A DNA stretch of 64,000 nt from Ecdyonurus torrentis. Taxonomy: Eukaryota > Arthropoda > Insecta > Ephemeroptera > Heptageniidae. A program made the translations under genes and the position numbers. The stretch spans positions 1,299,744-1,363,743 of the forward strand of contig CASGGR010000026.1 in assembly GCA_949318235.1 (NCBI GenBank). Direction: 5' to 3'. Below the pieces are notes generated by a model. It made no database searches, was not told where the DNA came from, and saw nothing but the letters and a program-made list of their open reading frames with translations. Shown one piece after another: positions 39,179-47,870 of this stretch (position 1 is its first letter; each line of letters starts with the position of its first letter).

Positions 39179-40325
39179 TAGTGATGTAAATATATGTGAT
39201 TTGGAAAAATTGGATGATACAGACTATGGTTATATATTTGAAGTTGATGTTGTATATCCTGAGGAGTTACATGATTATCATTCTGATTTGCCCTTCCTAC
39301 CTATAAAACAAACTCCAGTAGGTTCAAAATATCCTAAGCTGTTAACAACACTTCATAATAAAAAAAAATATATTGCACATTATACAGTACTGTTACAGGC
39401 AATGAAGCATGGCTTAGAAATAACAAAAATTCATAGAGGGATAAAATTCTTGCACTCGTGCTGGTTAGAACCATACATAAGGCTAAATACAGAAGCAAGG
39501 AAAAAAGCAATGAATGATTTTGAAAAGGACTTCTATAAGTTGATGAATAATGCTGTATATGGTAAGACTATGGAAAATATACGTAATAGGTTAAATATGC
39601 AAATTGCAACAACTGAGAAACGCATTCAAAAATTAATTAACAAAAGTAATTTCCTTGACAGAACAATATTTTCAGAAAATATAGTAGCTGTACACTTAGC
39701 TAAAGAATCTGTTTATATGAATAAACCCATATATATAGGTATGTGTATCCTTGATATATCTAAGACGATTATGTATGATTTTTTATATAGTGTACTAAAA
39801 CCATATTACGGGCCAAAAATACATTTACTTTATTGTGATACTGACAGCTTTATAATTACAGCTGAAACGTTGGATATTTACGATGATATCAAAGAACTAG
39901 AATCTCACTTTGATACGTCTGGATATCCAAAGAGCCATCCATGCTATTCTATTGCAAATATGAAAAAGCTTGGCAAATTCAAAGATGAAACTAATGGTAC
40001 TCCTATTAAAGAATTCATTGGTTTACGACCAAAAATGTACTGCATTGATGTTAAAGATGAGCATGTTAAGAAAATTAAAGGTGTAAAGTCTTATGCTGTA
40101 AAGATGAAAATTCACAAAGATGATTTTTTAGAGTGTTTAAACGCTAAGAAAATACATCATGTTGTTTTTCAAACAATACAGTCTAAGAAACATGTTGTTG
40201 ATACTGTAACATGTTGTAAGGTAGCTTTAAGTCCATATGATGATAAAAGAATCATTCTTGAGGATGGTATTCACACTATTCCTTATGGTCATAAAAGTAC
40301 TGTAAATAATGTAAATGATATATAA

Positions 40326-40593
40326 TATAATGTAACATTCATTAGAACTACATTAATTTTTATATGATAATATGTATACTATCCTATTTATAAAAATAAA
40401 TTTTTAATATAAATTATATGATAAAAGCAATTAATAATAATTATATGTATATAATATATACATATGTATATGTATATAATAACAGTATGTAAAGCTTAAA
40501 GCAATTTTCTTTGTAATGATATAATATTCCTACTGTATATAAAGGTATAGAAATAAAAGTATATATATATCAATTTAAACATATAAATTTTTT
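40326..40593. other. Convergent 3' region between polB and integrase
   Basis: AT-rich, no gene. AATAAA signals for both strands lie here: 40395-40400 on plus for polB, and 40598-40593 on minus overlapping the integrase stop. A TATGTATATAATATATACAT-type palindromic AT stretch sits near 40445-40470. Confidence 0.6.
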
Positions 40594-41523
40594 TTATTTT
40601 AATACATCATTCTTATTAACCCAAGCGTTATGCTTCTTATCAAAACCTAAGAATTTTACAAACAATCTATTACCAGAACGTTTAAGAACTTTTTCAATTA
40701 AATATACTTCATCAACATTAGTTTTTTGTAGTTCTTGTTCATAAAAGCCACCAAGCACAGGTTGATCTAAATAACCATTTAACAAGTATGTAACTGGGTT
40801 AGTTGCTTTTACTTTAACAATTTTAAATATTTCATTAGACCAGTTAGATGTATAACCTTTTGCAAATACAGATTTTGTCTTGGATATTCTTACCCTATCA
40901 CCAACAATATATTTAGGCTTCTTACGTGTTATAGGCTTTATTTTATATATTTTGTTTAACAGTAACTTTTCATTCTTTTTGCTTACATCTACAGGTTTCA
41001 TACGAATAGTACTATGTACAGTGTTATTATAGGTTAACATAAGCTGTGGAAGTATACCTAACCATTTATAATTACCTTGTAAGCTAAATTGCTTCCACAT
41101 TAAGGTCTTAAGAGTCCTATTGAATCTTTCACATATAAAACTTTTCATTGTAGTATATGAACTATAGTGATTTATATTGTATTTTTTCATAAGTGCAGAG
41201 AAAGTAGCATTGTAAAATTCTTTACCCATGTCACTTTGTATATTTTTTGGTATACGTCCTTTCTTAAACACACTCTCCATAGCTATTGTTACTAAAGCAC
41301 CAGTTTTATTTTTTATAGGAATAGCCCAAGCATACTTAGAAAATACACATATGATAGTGAGCAAGTAATTATAACCTCTGTTTGTTCGAGAATATTCATT
41401 CATTTCAACCAAGTCTATTTGCCAGAGATCATCAATGCCTTTCATCACCATTTTACGTCTAGGATAGTTTTTTCTAGCAGGCTTATGTAACTCATTTACC
41501 AATGTTTCTTTTACTGTTGCCAT
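40594..41523 (-). CDS. int: Polinton integrase (DDE core plus C-terminal chromodomain)
   Basis: 309 residues from ATG at 41523. The retroviral-type rve core carries the catalytic acids D37 (LWQIDLVEM), D98 (NIQSDMGKEF) and E132 (ICERFNRTLK). An SH3-like basic segment follows around residues 200-255, and a chromodomain-like tail around 270-309 (EVYLIEKVLKRSGNRLFV, then AWVNKNDVLK). It would join the element ends to target DNA and create the 6-bp duplication seen at the flanks; the chromodomain may steer it to particular chromatin. No N-terminal HHCC zinc domain is apparent. It overlaps the end of the upstream ORF by 13 bases, so the two are likely co-transcribed. AATAAA overlaps its stop. The frame is intact. 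Confidence 0.96.
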   Translation of the reverse strand: MATVKETLVNELHKPARKNYPRRKMVMKGIDDLWQIDLVEMNEYSRTNRGYNYLLTIICVFSKYAWAIPIKNKTGALVTIAMESVFKKGRIPKNIQSDMGKEFYNATFSALMKKYNINHYSSYTTMKSFICERFNRTLKTLMWKQFSLQGNYKWLGILPQLMLTYNNTVHSTIRMKPVDVSKKNEKLLLNKIYKIKPITRKKPKYIVGDRVRISKTKSVFAKGYTSNWSNEIFKIVKVKATNPVTYLLNGYLDQPVLGGFYEQELQKTNVDEVYLIEKVLKRSGNRLFVKFLGFDKKHNAWVNKNDVLK

Positions 41524-41906
41524 TCTCCTAATATTTTTCTTAATATACGTAGTATAAGTATTTCAACACTAACACTTGGATCACCAGTTACTCTTGTTAA
41601 TGGTATACCTTCAGTTTTATAGTTATTTACAATGCTAATAAGGTCATCCTTTTCTTTCTCTATAGCTGCTTGTAAGTTTTCTTCTGTTATTTTTAGAGTG
41701 TTGGCTTCACTTTTAATTAAATTACTATCAGTTTTAGTATCTACATAAAGTTTATTAGCAGCATCCTTATGGTCTATAGGATCTTCAACGTTAGTAATTC
41801 TTCTTCTTTTAGCATTTAATACTTCTTCTTCCTCATACAACACTTCAACAAAGCCATGCTTTTGCTGGAACTGGTATGAAGAACGTCCAAACTTGTCAAC
41901 ACTCAT
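41511..41906 (-). CDS. Small protein with a phage fibre-like motif
   Basis: 131 residues from ATG at 41906, immediately upstream of integrase with a 13-base overlap. Residues ~36-56 read RITNVEDPIDHKDAANKLYV; an I-x-NV-x-DP-x-(4)-DA-x-NK-x-YVD pattern is familiar from phage tail-fibre and collar proteins. The middle (~55-95) is charged and heptad-like, a probable coiled coil, and the tail is hydrophobic (SVEILILRILRKIL). I infer a trimeric virion appendage or structural role; this is not proven. The alternative is an integrase cofactor, given the translational coupling. Confidence 0.72.
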   Translation of the reverse strand: MSVDKFGRSSYQFQQKHGFVEVLYEEEEVLNAKRRRITNVEDPIDHKDAANKLYVDTKTDSNLIKSEANTLKITEENLQAAIEKEKDDLISIVNNYKTEGIPLTRVTGDPSVSVEILILRILRKILGEWQQ

Positions 41907-41935
41907 TGCTGTAATGATAAAATTAGTATTACATG

Positions 41936-42844
41936 TTATTTTATATAGTTTGATTCACGCAGCTCCTCTACAATAGATGTAATTTCATTTTGATGGCTAT
42001 TATTCCCAGCTTCTTTTGAACTAAGTAATAAGCGTAGTCTATCCACTAATTCATTAGGATCATCCCAGTACTCGTATATAGGCTTATTTGCTACCATACC
42101 AAAGCCAGTATGACTGTCTTGCTGATTGAATAAAGGCTTTATTATTTTAGTATACTTAAAGCCTCTATTTGATGCCTTCTGATTACCAGCATTGTAGTAC
42201 TGTTTATGGGCATTTGTTGCTTCTAACATTGATTTATATTGCTGTAAATCACGTGTTGTATAAATTTCTGCATCTGGTTGTTTCATAAACAACAATTCAA
42301 ATAAGCCTGGAGTTCCATTATATATACCTTTCTTTATATATATTTTATCATCATGAATTTTCACTGTGGAATCTCCTAGGAACCACTTGTTTGTGTAGGC
42401 GCGTATTCCATAGCGTGTATCAAGCTGATCTTCATATTTTCCACTCAAATGATAAAGTATATATTTTGCTGCATATACACCAAGCTGCTTTACTCTTTCT
42501 CTAGCAAAACGTTCTCCTTTAGGTGTGTTGAATTGTTTCTTGAGTTTTTCGATGTCTATTATAACGTGTTCTTCTCTTTTCTCCTCCTCTTCTTCCTCTT
42601 TCTTCTCTTCTTTCTCGTCAGAATCTTTGAAATTTGTTGTTGTAGATTTACTCTCTGTTATGACTGCTTTCTTTGCTTTAACTAATTCATTCAATGGTTT
42701 AATGATAGGTTGGTACTTTACTTCAAGGTTTTCTTGTATTTTAGCATTATTCAATTTTAGTTTTTTATATTTACTTCTTATAGCCTTTGAACTTGCAATG
42801 ATGTCAAGCGTAATGCTTTGCTTTGGTTTGCTAACTGTCTTCAT
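41936..42844 (-). CDS. DUF8207-type Polinton accessory protein
   Basis: 302 residues from ATG at 42844; the longer frame to 42949 begins with GTG and is not used. The N-terminus is Lys-rich and helical, followed by an acidic low-complexity Glu/Lys run near residues 75-95. The conserved block carries YGIRAYTNKWFLGDSTVKI, then IYNGTPGLFELLFMKQP near residues 180-200, then ATNAHKQYYNAG and NRGFKYTKIIKPLF. I recognise this from uncharacterised insect proteins annotated as DUF8207 that are typical of Polinton-like elements. The function is unknown; a virion or replication role is only a guess. It lies downstream of the 21-bp dyad array (in its own orientation) and shares its strand with the two smaller genes and integrase. 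Confidence 0.82.
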   Translation of the reverse strand: MKTVSKPKQSITLDIIASSKAIRSKYKKLKLNNAKIQENLEVKYQPIIKPLNELVKAKKAVITESKSTTTNFKDSDEKEEKKEEEEEEKREEHVIIDIEKLKKQFNTPKGERFARERVKQLGVYAAKYILYHLSGKYEDQLDTRYGIRAYTNKWFLGDSTVKIHDDKIYIKKGIYNGTPGLFELLFMKQPDAEIYTTRDLQQYKSMLEATNAHKQYYNAGNQKASNRGFKYTKIIKPLFNQQDSHTGFGMVANKPIYEYWDDPNELVDRLRLLLSSKEAGNNSHQNEITSIVEELRESNYIK

Positions 42845-43316
42845 GTTAAAATTGTGAATATATGCAAACAGTATATCTTTATTTAACAGATAAATACACT
42901 GATTTATATACAAAAGGGCTAGCCTTATTATTTTTACATATAAAACCACTAAGAAGTAATCTAGTTGCTCTCTTGATGGTATGAGTAGTTATAGAATTAT
43001 AAGCTTTAGCCATGTAATTATAAACATAAATACATCAACGTACTATATAAAATTATATAAGCCAGCTTATGGTAAGAATAAAGCAGTATTATAAGTATGG
43101 TGAGCTATAACAATAATACAGGTAGCCGTTGTAAATAAACGGGTGGCCGTTTAATATTAACGGATAGCCGTTTTATAAAAACGGGTAGCTGTTTTACTTA
43201 AACGGGTAGAGTGAATATTTAAATGCTATAGTAATGATGAACACTATAAGTAGCACTATAACAAAGCACAGATGATGTTTTCACTATCAAGTACTACATG
43301 TAAATGAATGTATTAC
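42845..43316. other. Intergenic region between the DUF8207-type gene and the ATPase gene
   Basis: No ORF of note. It contains the promoter side of the DUF8207-type gene, with TATATAAAT on the minus strand near 42910, and the phased dyad array at 43116-43214. Confidence 0.6.
43116..43214. promoter_or_regulatory. Five dyad repeats at exact 21-bp spacing (iteron-like)
   Basis: The core AACGG-GTAG-CCGTT, an inverted repeat with a 4-base centre, recurs with GGTAGCCGTT-type cores at 43121, 43142, 43163, 43184 and 43205, a constant 21-bp step. Copies 2 and 3 have full arms; copy 4 has one mismatch; copies 1 and 5 are half-degenerate. Two helical turns per step puts all sites on one DNA face. This suggests an operator or origin bound by an element-encoded or host factor. 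Confidence 0.7.
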
Positions 43317-44048
43317 CTAATGCATTGAGCTTATATCAATATAATGGTCAAACCCTTTTCTAAATCTTCCTTCATTAATTTTACATTCTTTGTCTATGGT
43401 AAGGAAGCTATAATCTTCATTCCATATGTGGTTACATATAACTTTAAATTGATCAAAGCTTATATCTGGGCTTACATGATCCATGAAAGCATGCTTCATG
43501 TTCAATTCATCTTGTTTGAAGAGTATGATGATATTTGCATTATCACGTATTAAATGTTTTGGTACTTTAGCATATGTTTGACATAGATAAAAGCAATCTA
43601 CAGACTTATGGCGTCCCATGCTAAAGTAGTTCTTCATATTCTCTTGCTTATCACATATGACATCGTCAAATATGAACACTGAATTTTCTTTAGCATCTTC
43701 TGGAGGTAGTACTTCATTAGTGTTGCTGAATGTTTGATAATTTATTTCTGGTATTGATATCATCATATCATTTAAGAACGTATATTTTGGCTGAAACAAA
43801 CTTTTACTATACACATAAAGACTTTCAAACTTTAGACCATTTGGATTTGTTATTAAGTGAAGCATAAGATTAGTTTTTCCACAAGAAGATGGACCGCAAA
43901 TCAGAGCACGTATACTGTTAGGAAACAGTGAACTATGCTTGCTTCTAGCAGTCTGTTGCACTCCTAACTGAATATTAGTTATAGGCAGGCGAACGTGTTG
44001 TGGTATTAGCTTCATCTTTAACACTGATATATTTTTAACATTATACAT
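43317..44048 (-). CDS. A32/FtsK-HerA-type DNA-packaging ATPase
   Basis: 243 residues from ATG at 44048; a second in-frame ATG at 44015 (MKLIPQHVRL) is also plausible. Walker A is GPSSCGKT at residues 52-59, Walker B is SVFIFDDV with acids at 128-129, and a conserved MGRHKSVDCFYLCQTYAKVP stretch follows near 145-165. It would pump element DNA into a capsid using ATP. Length and motif spacing fit Polinton and adintovirus packaging ATPases. It is transcribed divergently from the PLA2-like gene across a 37-bp gap. No lesion is seen. Confidence 0.95.
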   Translation of the reverse strand: MYNVKNISVLKMKLIPQHVRLPITNIQLGVQQTARSKHSSLFPNSIRALICGPSSCGKTNLMLHLITNPNGLKFESLYVYSKSLFQPKYTFLNDMMISIPEINYQTFSNTNEVLPPEDAKENSVFIFDDVICDKQENMKNYFSMGRHKSVDCFYLCQTYAKVPKHLIRDNANIIILFKQDELNMKHAFMDHVSPDISFDQFKVICNHIWNEDYSFLTIDKECKINEGRFRKGFDHYIDISSMH

Positions 44049-44085
44049 CTATATATAGAAAAGTTCTTTATAAGCTTCATGCATA
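44049..44085. promoter_or_regulatory. Short divergent intergenic region (candidate bidirectional promoter)
   Basis: 37 bp separate the ATPase and PLA2-like start codons. It contains CTATATATAG, a TATA-like palindrome readable on both strands, and TTTATAAG. The role is inferred from position and composition. Confidence 0.45.
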
Positions 44086-44868
44086 ATGAGTCTAGACGCC
44101 AAAGGCAGTGGTTGGGTCACAGATGCTCTGAGCAAAGTTCCAAGTGAGCTTCACATCCCTGGCTATCAATTTTGTGGACCGAATACTAAGTTAGCAGAGA
44201 GGCTTGCTGCTGGAGATGAAGGTATAAATCCTCTCGACGAGGCTTGCAAAGAACATGATATATTTTATTCAAAAACAAAAGATACAACAGAACGCCATAA
44301 GGCTGACAATATTTTAGCTGAAAAGGCTTGGAAGAGAGTCAAAGCACCAAGCGCATCGCTTGGAGAAAAACTTGCAAGTATGCTAGTTACTGGTGCTATG
44401 AAAGCAAAGGTAAAGCTAGGAGGAAAGCTGAAGAAGCCATCTACTAAGAAGGATGAATTTGAAGATAAGCTACGTGGTGTTAAAACCGCTATAAGAAAAT
44501 CTGGTATGAAGAATGTTAAAGATGCAGCCAAAGTTGCGTTACAAGCAGCCAAGAAAACAATGAAGCAAATCAAAGTATTGAAGAAAACGCCAAGAATTAT
44601 TCCTATTCCTAAGAGAGGAGGTATATTGCCTTTGGTACCAATATTTGCTGGACTATCTGCAGCGGGTGCACTCTTTGGAGGAGCCTCTACCATTGCAAGG
44701 GCAGTTAATGAAGCTCATAATGCAAGAAAGCAGCTGGGGGAAATGAAACGCCACAACGAGAAGATGGAGGCTATAGCTATAGGTGGAAAAAGCAAGAAGA
44801 ATGGAGCTGGGTTTTTCCTCAAGCCTTATAAAGCAGGCTATGGTCTAGTTATTAAATCAAAAAACTAA
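44086..44868 (+). CDS. PLA2-like / minor virion protein
   Basis: 260 residues from ATG at 44086. The N-terminus carries a parvovirus-VP1-type phospholipase A2 signature: calcium-loop-like GYQFCGPNT (26-34), DEGINPLDEACKEHDIFYS with the catalytic His57-Asp58 pair, then a helix. The centre (~85-180) is very Lys/Ala-rich. A Gly/Ala hydrophobic segment follows around 185-212 (PLVPIFAGLSAAGALFGG), and the C-terminus ends GFFLKPYKAGYGLVIK. This layout matches Polinton/adintovirus minor proteins that join a membrane-active PLA2 domain to a basic, pVI-like segment. The inferred role is membrane penetration during entry and/or DNA condensation. It is first in a plus-strand morphogenesis cluster; the next ORF starts five bases after its stop. 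Confidence 0.88.
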   Translation: MSLDAKGSGWVTDALSKVPSELHIPGYQFCGPNTKLAERLAAGDEGINPLDEACKEHDIFYSKTKDTTERHKADNILAEKAWKRVKAPSASLGEKLASMLVTGAMKAKVKLGGKLKKPSTKKDEFEDKLRGVKTAIRKSGMKNVKDAAKVALQAAKKTMKQIKVLKKTPRIIPIPKRGGILPLVPIFAGLSAAGALFGGASTIARAVNEAHNARKQLGEMKRHNEKMEAIAIGGKSKKNGAGFFLKPYKAGYGLVIKSKN

Positions 44869-44873
44869 ATTAC

Positions 44874-45224
44874 ATGCTGCCATCTCATGCTTTGTCTAAT
44901 GTTGAAATAAAATCCCATTGTAAAAAACTTAATGTAAAGCATTTTAGAAATGTTTATATGAGAGATAAATTACCTAAGAAGCCTTTGAAATATGAAAGTG
45001 CTATAATCAACTTAGATGGCAGCAGTGGTCCAGGCACACACTGGGTATGCTATAGAAAATCTTGTAATAACATAGAATATTTTGACAGCTTTGGAAACTT
45101 GCAGCCTCCAATAGAGTTTTTAAACTATATGAAAAATTGCAATGTTAACTATAACCGTGAAAACTACCAAAGCTATAACACTGTTGTATGTGGACATTTA
45201 TGTATTGGATTTTTATGTATATAA
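44874..45224 (+). CDS. Adenain-like cysteine protease (PRO)
   Basis: 116 residues from ATG at 44874. The catalytic layout of the C5/adenain family is visible: His56 in GPGTHWVCY, Asp71 in EYFDSFG and Cys106 in VVCGHLCIGF. It would cleave capsid precursors during maturation. The stop comes only ten residues after the catalytic Cys, so the last helix present in many homologues is short or absent; either this family member is compact or the tail has been lost. It lies between the PLA2-like and penton-like genes, as in other Polintons. Confidence 0.9.
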   Translation: MLPSHALSNVEIKSHCKKLNVKHFRNVYMRDKLPKKPLKYESAIINLDGSSGPGTHWVCYRKSCNNIEYFDSFGNLQPPIEFLNYMKNCNVNYNRENYQSYNTVVCGHLCIGFLCI

Positions 45225-45253
45225 AACACAATAAAAATACTTTCTATTCAGTC

Positions 45254-45940
45254 ATGTCTTATACTTTGACAGTATCACAACCCTCTAGTGTTATTACTAG
45301 TAATATTTTTCCTCCTATAGCACTTAATGATGGAGCAAAATATGAAGTTGGTTTACTTAGCTTCTGTGCATACTTTTCTGTACCTAACGTAGATGATACT
45401 AATAATAAGCTACATTATAACAATGGTAAATTACTAGAGCTTCCAACTGGCAGCTATGAGCTTAAAGACATTACTTCATATATAAAAGCTGAACTACAAA
45501 AAGAGAGTATATCATTTAGTGTGTTTGCTAACAAGAATACACTGAAAGTTTTCATTAAGTGTTCAGTTGACATAGATTTTACACAGCCAGGTACCATAGG
45601 GCTATTGCTTGGTTTCAACAAAACAATACTCAAAGCCGCAACTCCACACTATGCTGATAATATTGTTGATATTATGAAGGTTCATACATTAGATATACAA
45701 AGTAATATATCAAGTGGATCCTACATAAATGGAATACCATCACATTCATTACATTGTTTTGCTCCTAAAGTAGCACCAGGCTTTAAAATAATTGAAGCAC
45801 CCAATAATGTCATATACCTACCTGTAGATGTCACCATAGTCGACCAACTCTGTCTTAAAATCTGTGACCAGGATAGTAATATAGTCAATTTTAGAGGTGA
45901 AACCATAACAATAAGACTTCATATAAGAAAAGCTCTTTAA
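45254..45940 (+). CDS. Penton-like minor capsid protein (single jelly roll)
   Basis: 228 residues from ATG at 45254 (MSYTLTVSQPS). The open frame reaches back to 45188 but that stretch overlaps the protease gene and lacks the family start. It is beta-rich, with hallmarks ALNDGAKYEVGLLSFCAYFS near 25-45, the segment around GSYELKDITSYIKAEL, and TIGLLLGFNK. By position and pattern this is the Polinton minor capsid (penton-base-like) protein that forms capsid vertices. The frame is intact; the next small ORF starts directly after the stop. Confidence 0.87.
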   Translation: MSYTLTVSQPSSVITSNIFPPIALNDGAKYEVGLLSFCAYFSVPNVDDTNNKLHYNNGKLLELPTGSYELKDITSYIKAELQKESISFSVFANKNTLKVFIKCSVDIDFTQPGTIGLLLGFNKTILKAATPHYADNIVDIMKVHTLDIQSNISSGSYINGIPSHSLHCFAPKVAPGFKIIEAPNNVIYLPVDVTIVDQLCLKICDQDSNIVNFRGETITIRLHIRKAL

Positions 45941-45941
45941 T

Positions 45942-46073
45942 ATGGGCTTAGTGTTTAAAAAGCAATATAAGAAGGGAAATGTGCAGAAAATAGTCAGTAA
46001 CGTACAAGGACGCAAAACGTTAACATCAGAAAATTTTCAGTTCTTGAAAGAGATAGGATTTAAACCTATATAA
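45942..46073 (+). CDS. 43-residue ORF between the minor and major capsid genes
   Basis: ATG at 45942, stop TAA at 46071-46073, one base after the minor capsid stop and 23 bases before the major capsid start. The product is basic at the N-terminus (MGLVFKKQYKKG) and ends TSENFQFLKEIGFKPI. Tight packing between two virion genes and a polar, helix-compatible sequence argue for a real small protein, perhaps a minor virion component. No known domain is recognised. Confidence 0.6.
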   Translation: MGLVFKKQYKKGNVQKIVSNVQGRKTLTSENFQFLKEIGFKPI

Positions 46074-46096
46074 GTTATATAGCATATCCTACTATA

Positions 46097-47338
46097 ATGG
46101 ATATACTTCAAATTAATAGTGACCTTGAGTTGAATAATAGCATTACAAGCATTGAATACAGAGATCATGAAGCATACGCTGGTACAAGATATGAAAATAC
46201 AGATGAAATAAGGATTGAAATTAAAAATCAAGATATATACACTCTACCAAGTGAGAGTATATTATACGTTGAGGGACATCTACTTGGTGCCGACAACAAT
46301 GCTGCTAAGAAAACCAAGCTAGTTAAAAATTTTCTTGCACATATGATCAGTGAAATGCACTATAAAATCAATGATGTAGAGATCGACCAAACAAGAAACG
46401 TTGGTGTTGCAAGTACATTAAAAGGTCTAGTATCTTTTACAGATGGTAAAAGAAAACTATTGTCAAACAGTGGCTGGACTCCTACAGAAACTACTTCAAT
46501 ATTGAATCAAGAAGATGGGTCATTTAATGTAGCTGTACCCTTGAACACACTTATGGGATTCTTTGAAGATCATACCAAAATAATCATCAACTGCAAACAA
46601 GAGTTAGTTATTCTTCGCTCTCAAAATGACTACAATGCTGTTATAACTACACCTGTAGCAGCTTCAGGTTCAACTCCAGCGTCTGTTGAAGTCACTCACA
46701 TCAAAATTTCAAAGTTCAAGTGGAAGATGCCTCATGTTGAAGTAGATGATGAAACCAAGCTCCGTTTGCTATCGTTCCTTCAAGCTGATAGGCCTATATT
46801 CCTTGGATTTAGAAGCTGGTTTGTAGCTGAGAAACCAATGTCTACTACTACAACGCGTGATGAGTGGCAACTTCAAGCAATGACATCCATCGAGCGACCT
46901 CGTTATATCATTATAGCTTTTCAAACAGGAAAACGCAACAATGTAACATATGATATAAATGCATATGACCATTGTAACATCAGAAATATTAAAGCCTATA
47001 TTAATGGAAAATGTTTCCCTTATGTTGACTTCAATTTAGATATGAAAAGAAAGCAATGTGCAATGCTGTACACTAACTACGCAGCCTTTCAGAAGAGTTA
47101 CTATGGTACTACACCAAAGCCTCTTTTATCATATCCTGAATTCATTAGCATGGGAACTATGTTCGTCATTGATTGCTCAAAACAGAAGGAATCCATCAAA
47201 ACCACAACTGTTGATGTTCGTATAGAAATAGAAGCTACTACAGCATTCCCTACATCCACAATTGCATACTGTATTATAATGCATGATAGAATTGTAGAAT
47301 ATACTCCACTCACTAATATTGTACGTAGACATGTCTAA
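46097..47338 (+). CDS. Major capsid protein (double jelly roll)
   Basis: 413 residues from ATG at 46097. The sequence has the features of Polinton/adintovirus capsids: an N-terminal EYRDHEAYAGTRYENTDEI segment, HYKINDVEIDQTRN, and a strongly conserved second-jelly-roll block from IIIAFQTGKRNN through YDHCNIRNIKAYINGKCFPY and MLYTNYAAFQKSYYG (residues ~275-340). It would trimerise into hexon-like capsomers of an icosahedral capsid. TATATAAG (46067-46074) lies 23 bases upstream, overlapping the small ORF stop. The frame is intact, in contrast to polB. Confidence 0.94.
   Translation: MDILQINSDLELNNSITSIEYRDHEAYAGTRYENTDEIRIEIKNQDIYTLPSESILYVEGHLLGADNNAAKKTKLVKNFLAHMISEMHYKINDVEIDQTRNVGVASTLKGLVSFTDGKRKLLSNSGWTPTETTSILNQEDGSFNVAVPLNTLMGFFEDHTKIIINCKQELVILRSQNDYNAVITTPVAASGSTPASVEVTHIKISKFKWKMPHVEVDDETKLRLLSFLQADRPIFLGFRSWFVAEKPMSTTTTRDEWQLQAMTSIERPRYIIIAFQTGKRNNVTYDINAYDHCNIRNIKAYINGKCFPYVDFNLDMKRKQCAMLYTNYAAFQKSYYGTTPKPLLSYPEFISMGTMFVIDCSKQKESIKTTTVDVRIEIEATTAFPTSTIAYCIIMHDRIVEYTPLTNIVRRHV

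Positions 47339-47870
<532 letters not shown>

Larger units (their letters stand above)
35228..40325 (+). pseudogene. polB: Protein-primed family B DNA polymerase (PolB), broken by a stop and an insertion
   Basis: Replicates the element from protein-primed ends. The start is the ATG at 35228; the frame extends six codons further only by a TTG. Domains: three Cys/His zinc-finger-like units near residues 10-115; Exo I, YADFESLL, near 490; a Cys/His insertion with CYLCKHEF and RDHDHLTDQYRG near 595-630, resembling an HNH/endonuclease VII-type knuckle; Exo II, HGLSNYDSHF, near 645; Exo III, YLRTDVLILADVFE, near 790. TAA at 37658 then interrupts the same frame. Palm motif A is DSNNLYGAGM near 37904. 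A 1,208-bp insertion follows at 37971-39178. Motif B, NAVYGKTMEN, lies near 39550 and motif C, YCDTDSF, near 39834. Excluding the insertion, the coding length is about 1,300 codons, normal for the family. No frameshift is needed. AATAAA lies at 40395-40400. The exonuclease part alone (810 residues) could still be made. Confidence 0.95.

Noticed and set aside
39063..39180. First ~39 codons of the open frame that continues into PolB
   Set aside because: They lie inside the MITE; genuine PolB sequence resumes only after the TA at 39179-39180. The ATG at 39063 is fortuitous.
42449..42857. Plus-strand ORFs opposite the DUF8207-type gene
   Set aside because: Antisense shadow of its Lys/Glu-rich region, giving Phe/Ser-rich translations.
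44265..44693. 142-codon antisense ORF opposite the PLA2-like gene
   Set aside because: Shadow of a Lys/Ala-rich coding region; no supporting motif.
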